From contig DKWE01000103.1 in NCBI GenBank assembly GCA_002491565.1, positions 1 through 12,150 of the forward strand: 12,150 nt of DNA. Direction: 5' to 3'. Under the pieces are notes generated by a model. It had not been told where the DNA came from. It made no database searches and saw only the letters and a program-made list of their open reading frames with translations. This document shows positions 1 through 5,613 of this stretch, piece by piece; within the stretch, counting starts at the first letter, position 1, and each line of letters opens with the position of its first letter. The position numbers were made by a program, and so were the translations under genes. This stretch comes from Lachnospiraceae bacterium UBA7160. GTDB taxonomy: Bacteria > Bacillota > Clostridia > Lachnospirales > Lachnospiraceae.

Positions 1-35
1 CATAGCTGCTCTCGTGCGAGCACGTCGCAGCTATG
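1..35. repeat. Perfect-stem hairpin at the left edge
   Basis: CATAGCTGC at 1-9 is the exact reverse complement of GCAGCTATG at 27-35, and an inner CGTGC/GCACG pair extends the fold. There is no T-run on the plus side, and the minus-strand side continues outside the window. It lies past the terminator of the solute-binding protein gene, so it could be leader structure of the next minus-strand gene or an interspersed palindrome. Its role is unknown. Confidence 0.5.
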
Positions 36-100
36 TCCACTTGGCTTACTTTCACAGTAAATAAGTTACATCGCTTGCACTGCTGCTTCCCTTCATTTAG

Positions 101-141
101 AAGCAAAAGTGCTGCAAAACCCGCCGGGATTTTGCAGCACA
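101..141 (-). terminator. Rho-independent terminator after the secreted binding-protein gene
   Basis: An 11-bp perfect stem (GTGCTGCAAAA at 109-119 with TTTTGCAGCAC at 130-140) has a GC-rich 10-nt loop and is followed on the minus strand by TTTTGCTTCT. It starts 15 bases beyond the stop codon at 156. In transporter operons a hairpin here often only reduces expression of following permease genes, so partial read-through to the left is possible. Confidence 0.85.
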
Positions 142-155
142 CTCACTACTTCCTG

Positions 156-1499
156 TTATTCGGCAGCCGCATCCGCATATTTTGTCAGCAGTTCGATCCA
201 GCTTCCTACTGTAAAGGATACATCTGCGCAGTATACCGGGTCTTCCAGAACCAGCTCGCCCTCGGTGGTCCACCAGTCGTAGCCTCTGTCGTTCTTGCAG
301 TCGTATACGTTCTCACCGTTCTCGTCATAGCCGCCCTTGCTGTGTCCGTAAGTAGCCTCTGTAGCCTCTGCCACAGCCGGGTTGGAGGAGTAGCCGCCCA
401 TATCCTTGCCCCATGCGCTGAAGCCGTCCTCGGTGCAGGTCATGTAAGCGATGAATGCGCATGCAGTCCACGGAAGCGGGCTGTTGTCGGTCAGGAACAG
501 GTAATGGCAGTAGCCATAGCCGCCGATTCCTGTGTAGTCATCCTGGTAAGCCGCTACCTGAATGTTGTTCACGGAAACACTGTCAGACTCTTCTACGGAA
601 CGAAGCTTGGAGTAAACCAGAAGTCCGCTCTGATCGGTTGCGGAATTCGTCACCAGCGTGTTGCAAATCGGTCCGTCATCGGTCTGTGCGTTGTAATTCT
701 CTACCCAGAGTTTGATCCATGCCAGTGCATAAGCGCCGTTCTCGCCAAGTCCAAGATCCTCCGCATCGACAGATACTTCGTCGATCACCGGCTGGAAATA
801 TGCTTTCGCATCGTCGTCCAGCGCATCGAACGCTTCCTTCAGCCATGCCGCGTAGTCGTCTCTGGTCAGCATGTAGAGGAAATTCTTTCCGACGATCTCG
901 GAATCGATGTCCATGTACAGCGGATGCTCACCCTCTTTTACGAAATCCCAGCAGTTCTTGAAGGTCTTCTCGCCGGTGGTGTTGAACATGAATACCTTGT
1001 TCAGCGTCTGAAGTGAGAGAAATCCCTCATACTCGTCAGCTGTGGTGCCATTGGCCTCCGCCCACTCCTTCGGGATGTAAGTCTTCAGAATGTCCGTCTG
1101 CACCATCTTGGACTCGATCTGGTTGCCATCCTGAATCAGGGTCATAGCAAAGGTGCCGGTATCCTTCAGAGAATCCGCGGTCAGCTGCTCGAAAATCTTG
1201 TTGTTCTTCGGCTGCTGCCACTCATATTCCATCGTATAGGAAGAATCCAGGGACTGCAGGTACTCGATGAACAGCGGCAGCGCTGTCTTTCCACGGCTGG
1301 AATTTCCTACGCCGTAGAAGGTCTTGCCGTTGGACTCCTCGATGGCTTTCTTCGCCAGTTCCTCCATGGACATTCCTTCTGCTTCCTTGATGATCTCATC
1401 TACCGCAGAGCCCTCTGCCTGTACGTTCAGGGTTCCCCCCACGATGGATGCTGCCAGCATAGAACAGCTTAAAGCAAGCGCAATCAGTCTTCTTTTCAC
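156..1499 (-). CDS. Secreted ABC-type solute-binding protein
   Basis: A 447-residue predicted extracellular substrate-binding component of an ABC importer. Residues 1-28 form a signal peptide: MKRR, a hydrophobic core, and VQA before the mature end. There is no lipobox cysteine at the cleavage site, so it is not an obvious lipoprotein. The rest is an acidic, aromatic-rich, largely soluble protein of normal length for the class. The specific ligand is not recognised. The start is GTG, with AGGAGG seven bases upstream. The gene has its own promoter (-10 at 1549-1554) and terminator, and lies downstream of a binding lipoprotein/YesM/YesN operon. That makes it a probable target of the regulator. 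Permease and ATPase genes are not in the window and may lie past position 1. The class assignment rests on overall character and context rather than on a diagnostic motif. Confidence 0.8.
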   Translation of the reverse strand: MKRRLIALALSCSMLAASIVGGTLNVQAEGSAVDEIIKEAEGMSMEELAKKAIEESNGKTFYGVGNSSRGKTALPLFIEYLQSLDSSYTMEYEWQQPKNNKIFEQLTADSLKDTGTFAMTLIQDGNQIESKMVQTDILKTYIPKEWAEANGTTADEYEGFLSLQTLNKVFMFNTTGEKTFKNCWDFVKEGEHPLYMDIDSEIVGKNFLYMLTRDDYAAWLKEAFDALDDDAKAYFQPVIDEVSVDAEDLGLGENGAYALAWIKLWVENYNAQTDDGPICNTLVTNSATDQSGLLVYSKLRSVEESDSVSVNNIQVAAYQDDYTGIGGYGYCHYLFLTDNSPLPWTACAFIAYMTCTEDGFSAWGKDMGGYSSNPAVAEATEATYGHSKGGYDENGENVYDCKNDRGYDWWTTEGELVLEDPVYCADVSFTVGSWIELLTKYADAAAE

Positions 1500-1548
1500 G
1501 ATAATTCCTCCTTCTCAAATGGTTTCACAGGTGTTTTAAGATGGTTCT

Positions 1549-1577
1549 ATTATATCGGAGTTTTTGTGCATTTACCA
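1549..1577 (-). promoter_or_regulatory. Promoter of the secreted binding-protein gene
   Basis: On the minus strand a perfect TATAAT (1549-1554) has a weak -35 (TGGTAA, 1572-1577) at 17-bp spacing, 50 bases upstream of the GTG start. A good -10 with a poor -35 fits a promoter that needs an activator. The AraC-type regulator encoded just upstream is the obvious candidate. The interval 1578-1715 is AT-rich and has no gene and no clear terminator. Confidence 0.6.
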
Positions 1578-1715
1578 CTGGACGATTCTGCTTTTATCAT
1601 GAAAATACTGACATGTTTTTCAAATTTCAGCTCCTATTTCTCTCTTTTTCGTATAGTTTGTACATGTGCCGCCAATTTACAACTTTTTGATTTCGGTCTT
1701 TCACAAAATTCTATT

Positions 1716-2477
1716 CTACCGATTCTGATATTCCGTCGGCGTCACCCCAACGATTTTTTTAAATGTGCTCGAAAAATAGGTGGTATCCCGGTAGCCCACC
1801 CTCTGAGCCACCTCATAAACCTTCACGCTGCAATCCCTCAGCAGCTCCATCGCGGCGCGCATCCGGTATCTGGTGATATAAGCCATCACTGTGTAGTCCG
1901 TCTCCTTTTTAAACAAATGGCTCAGATGGCCTTCGCTCAGGCCCAGAGATGCCGCAATCGTCCCCACGCTGATGTCTTCATCCGCATAGTGAAGAGAAAT
2001 ATAATCCAGCGCTTTTCTTAAGTAACCGCTCCGGTCCCCGGCTCCCGAAAGGACTGGAAGAATCTCCTCCGAACGGCCCCTGCTCCCCTGAGATACTGAC
2101 CGCGCGTCCAGCTTTGCGACCGCCTTTTGCACGGCGGCCTCCAGCTCCCCGTCCTCGAAAGGCTTCAATATATAATCGCACGCCATCAGCTTCAGTGCCT
2201 CTCTGGCATATTCGAACTCCCCATAGGCAGTAAGGAAAATCACCTCTGCGCGGCAGCCATCCGCCCGGAGTGCGTGAAGCATCCGCAGGCCGTCCATTCT
2301 GGGCATGCGAATGTCACTGATGATGAGGTCCGGCTGCACCTTTTTGGCCGCCAGCAGACCCTTCTCACCATTTTCCGCCTCCGCAGCCACCACACAGCCC
2401 AGAGCGCTCCAGTCCGTTTCCATCACGATGCCCTTCCGCACAAACGTTTCATCCTCTACTACAAGCACCTTCCACAT
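1716..2477 (-). CDS. YesN-type response regulator (receiver plus AraC helix-turn-helix)
   Basis: A 253-residue DNA-binding response regulator, partner of the adjacent sensor kinase. Residues 1-120 are a CheY-like receiver with acidic pocket E8/D9/E10, phospho-acceptor D55 (in SDIRMPRMDG), T83 and K105. About residues 154-253 are an AraC-family double helix-turn-helix ending in the usual GYRDTTYFSSTFKK...G-TPTEYQ pattern. The protein is much shorter than long YesN proteins because the receiver and DNA-binding parts are joined by only about 30 residues. I chose the ATG at 2477 because GGAGGG sits six bases upstream. An in-frame ATG at 2498 would place that ribosome site inside the gene. It starts 27 bases after the kinase stop and is co-transcribed with it. 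The likely target is the binding-protein gene downstream. Confidence 0.93.
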   Translation of the reverse strand: MWKVLVVEDETFVRKGIVMETDWSALGCVVAAEAENGEKGLLAAKKVQPDLIISDIRMPRMDGLRMLHALRADGCRAEVIFLTAYGEFEYAREALKLMACDYILKPFEDGELEAAVQKAVAKLDARSVSQGSRGRSEEILPVLSGAGDRSGYLRKALDYISLHYADEDISVGTIAASLGLSEGHLSHLFKKETDYTVMAYITRYRMRAAMELLRDCSVKVYEVAQRVGYRDTTYFSSTFKKIVGVTPTEYQNR

Positions 2478-2504
2478 AGAGTGCCCTCCTTCCATCATCG
2501 TTAC

Positions 2505-4205
2505 TTACACCTCATACGGCAGCCGCAGCATCACCCGGAGCCCGCCGCCCTCCCGGTCAGCCACCGAAAGCCCAAACTGCTCCCCATAATGCAGCCGGAT
2601 AATCGTATCCACGTTATAAAGCCCAATATGTCCTTCCGTCCCCCTCTTTTCGAAGCTGCGGCTGTTGATCCGATTTCTTTGCTCTTCACTCATCCCGCAT
2701 CCGTCATCTGAGATCAGAATCCAAAGTTCCTCCTCCTGACGCCGGGTCTCTACCGCGATCGCTCCCTCCTCGCATTCTGACAGCCCATGAATCACCGCAT
2801 TCTCTACGATCGGCTGCACAATCAGCTTTGGCACCATGCAGTTTCTGGTATCCTCCTCCACCTCAAAGGTAAAAGAAAACTTCCCGTCGAACCGGATGCT
2901 CTGGATCTCCGCATAGGACTCTGCCAGAGCGATTTCATCCGCAAGTGTGATAAACTGCTCACTCGAAATGCTGGTCCGCAGGATCTTTGCAAGCTTGGCC
3001 GCCAGTGTCGCAAGCTTGGGGATATGATTCGCCTTTGCCACCCACTTCATGGTATCGAGCGTATTGTACAGAAAATGCGGATTCAGCTGTGCCTGCATCA
3101 TAGCGATCCGAACGTCGTCCAGCTGTTTTTGCTGCTCTACCTGCCGCTTCGTATACATCTCCAGCTCCTCAGCCATCGCGTTAAAGCTGGCCGAAAGCTG
3201 ACCAAACTCATCCTCCCGTTTTGAGTGAATGCGAGTCTTCAAATCCCCTTCCTGGAGAGAATGCATGGCCCGGTTCAATGTCTGAATCGGCGCTGAGAGA
3301 TGCCCGCTCAGCTTCCCCGAGACAAAAGCACACAGGCTTCCGCTCGCCAGAGCCATAAGCAGAAGCACAGAATACATGGAGCGCACCGTATTCTCCGTAA
3401 AAGGCAGGGGCCGCAGGAGCACCAGAGAAAAACCGCTCTCCGCAAGGGGAGTGATGTAGACCGCGTTGTCATTCCAATTCTCTGTCACGCGTTCTCCTTC
3501 CATCCTCCTTCTCCGAAGCTCCTCTGCCGCATCCTTCTGGCGCGCAACCCCGGAGCTGTAAACATTTTCCCAGTGATCATCCAGAATACAGATCCCGTCC
3601 TGTCCTCCCAGATTTCCATGAAGCACCGTCTCAAAATCGTCCTCCTTCATGGAGATCACCACATACCCCGCGCAGGAGCCTTTCTCCTGCCCCGGAATTT
3701 TTCTGGCCGCCCGGAGCACGATACCTGCTCCCTCCTCCGCCTCCTCCCGGAGCAGAATCAGCCCATCCTGCTCTCTGGCTGCCCGGAGGATTCCCCAGTA
3801 AGTAGGCAGGTTCTCCTTTGCCGTCCCTGCTCCCGTGGAGTAGAGACATCCCCCGTCCTCCATATAAAGCGTTACCTCCGCACACTGCCGGATCACTGCC
3901 GTCTTATCGTAGAGCAGGGAATAAATCTCTCTCTTCGTCCTTCTCTCCCCCTCTTGAAATACCTCCCGGATGGTCTCGTCTTCTGCAAGCTCCCCCGTCA
4001 CTGATTCAAAAGAGGAAAAAATCCCGGTGAGAATTCCGGCAATCTGCTTTTCCTGCGCCAGATTTTTCTTCTGGTAATCCGCAGAGATCTTCATTTTAAA
4101 AAGCTGTATCAAAAATACACTGCTTAAAATCAGCGGCAGACAGGCAACGACCAGAAAGCTGGCCGATATCTGTCTCTTAAATGATTTTCTGATCCCGTTT
4201 TTCAT
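2505..4205 (-). CDS. YesM-type sensor histidine kinase
   Basis: A 566-residue membrane sensor kinase of the His_kinase/LytS-YesM class. Transmembrane helix 1 is at about residues 14-38, an extracytoplasmic sensing region at about 40-275, helix 2 at about 276-297 and a HAMP linker at about 298-350. The phospho-acceptor histidine is H377 in the QLNPHFLYN motif. The ATPase domain follows, with ENAVIHG (about 468-474), DDGCGM (about 500-505) and GHIGLYN (about 525-531). The start is the ATG at 4205, with GGAGG seven bases upstream. This ATG overlaps the preceding gene's stop by four bases (ATGA), so the two are translationally coupled. Coupling to a binding lipoprotein suggests the lipoprotein presents a ligand to the extracellular part of the kinase. 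The ligand is unknown. Confidence 0.95.
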   Translation of the reverse strand: MKNGIRKSFKRQISASFLVVACLPLILSSVFLIQLFKMKISADYQKKNLAQEKQIAGILTGIFSSFESVTGELAEDETIREVFQEGERRTKREIYSLLYDKTAVIRQCAEVTLYMEDGGCLYSTGAGTAKENLPTYWGILRAAREQDGLILLREEAEEGAGIVLRAARKIPGQEKGSCAGYVVISMKEDDFETVLHGNLGGQDGICILDDHWENVYSSGVARQKDAAEELRRRRMEGERVTENWNDNAVYITPLAESGFSLVLLRPLPFTENTVRSMYSVLLLMALASGSLCAFVSGKLSGHLSAPIQTLNRAMHSLQEGDLKTRIHSKREDEFGQLSASFNAMAEELEMYTKRQVEQQKQLDDVRIAMMQAQLNPHFLYNTLDTMKWVAKANHIPKLATLAAKLAKILRTSISSEQFITLADEIALAESYAEIQSIRFDGKFSFTFEVEEDTRNCMVPKLIVQPIVENAVIHGLSECEEGAIAVETRRQEEELWILISDDGCGMSEEQRNRINSRSFEKRGTEGHIGLYNVDTIIRLHYGEQFGLSVADREGGGLRVMLRLPYEV

Positions 4206-5290
4206 CCCTGCTCCTCCGGAAAATAGCCTGCCCACATCTGTAAAAGTTCCTCCTGCCTGGAGCCTGCCCTTGCGAGGTCAAAATCCACCAGATGGATCTC
4301 CTCCCCTGTCTTTTCCGTACTTTGCATGTCCGTCCGGACCGTCCTGCGGAAAAACTGCTCCATAATAAGGCGCTGGACATCCTCGCTGACCGTGAAATCA
4401 ATGAATTTTTTCGCATTTTCCGGATGAGGAGCCCCTGCCGCCAGCGCACAGCCATCCGGCACTGCGCTGGTTCCCTCCTCCGGATAAACCATGGAAATGT
4501 CTGCGCCTCTCGCCATCTCTTTTTTCGCCGTTTCCTCCAGCGTGATCCCTACCAGACGGGTCCCGGCAGAGACCTCCTTCAACACCTCGCCGGAGCCAGA
4601 GGAAAGCTTTCCGTCCAGCGCCGCAGAAAACTTTTCCAGCAGTTCCTGGTCATCAAGGTTCAAGATCTGGGACATCGTAGCCAGAGCCGTATAGCTGGTC
4701 CCGGATTTCTCCGGATCCGCAAAAGCAATCTGCCCCTTCCAGCGGTCTGTGAGGAATTCCGCCCAGCCCTTTGGCGCCTCCGCCCCACTCACCAGCTTGT
4801 TGTTATACACCAGCACGATCGGAAGCTCCGAAAACAGCGTCCACAGATGATCCTCCGAAGCATAGTTGCCATCCAGCATCTCACTCTGAGCCGGGGCGTA
4901 AGGGACGAAAAGCTCCTCATATGCCTCATAGCTCTCCACGCCGCCTCCGAACATTACATCGCAGGCGTTTTTCCCCTCATTCTGCTTCATTTTTTCCAGC
5001 ATCTCGGTCGTTCCTCCGGCATGGACCTCCACCCAGATACCGGTCCGCTCCTCAAATTCCCGGACAATAGGGCCATAGACCTCCTCCTTGTGCGAGGTGT
5101 AAAGGATCAGCTGCTCATCCTCCATAAGCGCGTACTCCTCGCCGCCCGCTCCCGTCCCGCACCCGGACAACACGACAGAGAGAAAAAGAAGCGCGGCTAC
5201 TCGCGCTCCCCGTCTGCAAAATCGTGAACTTTTTTCTCTTTCCATTCGCATACCTGTTGGCTTTATTTCTGTCTTGTAGTTCTTCAGCAA
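4202..5290 (-). CDS. Solute-binding lipoprotein, probable ligand sensor for the kinase
   Basis: An extracellular binding lipoprotein resembling the iron(III)/AfuA-type class: LILYTSHKEEVYGPIVREF near the mature N-terminus, then GGTTEMLEKM, a VYNNK segment and WKGQIAFADPEKSGTSY. A lipobox LSGC places the lipidated cysteine at residue 44 counted from the TTG start. I prefer the TTG at 5290 because AAAGGAGG lies nine bases upstream. Alternatives are a GTG at 5317, which has no ribosome site, and ATGs at 5251 and 5245, which give a more normal signal length but have weak ribosome sites. It is the first gene of an operon with the kinase (4-base overlap) and the regulator. No permease or ATPase follows, so it more likely serves the sensor than a dedicated transporter. 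That is inference. The ligand is not identifiable. Confidence 0.85.
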   Translation of the reverse strand: MLKNYKTEIKPTGMRMEREKSSRFCRRGARVAALLFLSVVLSGCGTGAGGEEYALMEDEQLILYTSHKEEVYGPIVREFEERTGIWVEVHAGGTTEMLEKMKQNEGKNACDVMFGGGVESYEAYEELFVPYAPAQSEMLDGNYASEDHLWTLFSELPIVLVYNNKLVSGAEAPKGWAEFLTDRWKGQIAFADPEKSGTSYTALATMSQILNLDDQELLEKFSAALDGKLSSGSGEVLKEVSAGTRLVGITLEETAKKEMARGADISMVYPEEGTSAVPDGCALAAGAPHPENAKKFIDFTVSEDVQRLIMEQFFRRTVRTDMQSTEKTGEEIHLVDFDLARAGSRQEELLQMWAGYFPEEQG

Positions 5291-5295
5291 TCGCT

Positions 5296-5406
5296 CTATC
5301 CTCCTTTGGATAAACACATTACATCACTTTTCGGTGTTTTGCGCGTCCCAAAGTCATGCTTTTTCATGCAAGCATGAACCGCATGATCTTTTGACGCTTG
5401 TATCAT
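5296..5406 (-). CDS. Possible 36-residue leader ORF
   Basis: An ATG at 5406 with AAGGA upstream opens a 36-codon frame (MIQASKDHAVHACMKKHDFG...). Its TAG stop at 5296-5298 lies directly after the ribosome site of the lipoprotein gene and five bases before that gene's TTG start. This is the geometry of translational coupling or a leader peptide. The frame runs through the 5343-5397 palindrome, so it may merely be an open frame across a structured repeat. I recognise no family. A nine-codon ORF (MRQQKHAQL, 5430-5459, with AGGAAGG before it) precedes it. Confidence 0.3.
   Translation of the reverse strand: MIQASKDHAVHACMKKHDFGTRKTPKSDVMCLSKGG
5343..5397. repeat. Two-tier palindromic element in the leader
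   Basis: Arms 5343-5359 and 5381-5397 form a 17-position stem with three mismatches and one wobble. Inside, TTCATGC (5363-5369) and GCATGAA (5372-5378) form a second perfect seven-pair stem. The whole 55-nt unit sits in the leader of the lipoprotein/kinase/regulator operon, with no T-run on the minus strand, so it is not a simple terminator. It resembles an interspersed palindromic repeat or an RNA control structure. Confidence 0.6.
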
Positions 5407-5514
5407 AATATTCTTCCTTGTGAAAGTAATCAGAGTTGTGCGTGCTTCTGTTGACGCATACGCCTTCCTCAATGGAACTCACAGCCTGCCGCGCCCTGCC
5501 TCCATCGTACCCTC

Positions 5515-5523
5515 ATTATAGCA
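5515..5523 (-). promoter_or_regulatory. Extended -10 promoter of the sensor operon
   Basis: The minus strand reads TGCTATAAT, a perfect -10 with the TGn extension. The -35 region is weak. It lies just past the terminator of the protease gene and about 225 bases upstream of the lipoprotein start. The long leader carries two short ORFs and the palindrome described separately. The stretch 5299-5613 holds no other gene. Confidence 0.6.
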
Positions 5524-5551
5524 TGCCCTCATTTTTTTACCATAAAAATCT

Positions 5552-5588
5552 GCGGCAAAAGAGCAGGGCCGCATCCAAACCCTGCTCC
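5552..5588 (-). terminator. Rho-independent terminator after the BlaR1-like gene
   Basis: On the minus strand GAGCAGGG (5580-5587) pairs with CCCTGCTC (5561-5568) as an eight-pair GC-rich stem, followed by TTTTGCC. It starts about 26 bases beyond the stop codon at 5614. Confidence 0.75.
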
Positions 5589-5613
5589 ACGCAATCCTTC
5601 TTAAGCTTCTCTC

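Noticed and set aside
46..56. TTACTTTCACA shared with the sensor-operon leader (minus strand 5419-5429)
   Set aside because: Only 11 bases match and the flanks differ, so chance cannot be excluded.
33..1016. Plus-strand 327-codon frame opposite the secreted binding-protein gene
   Set aside because: The minus frame has a signal peptide, ribosome site, promoter and terminator. The plus frame has none of these and no recognisable domain.
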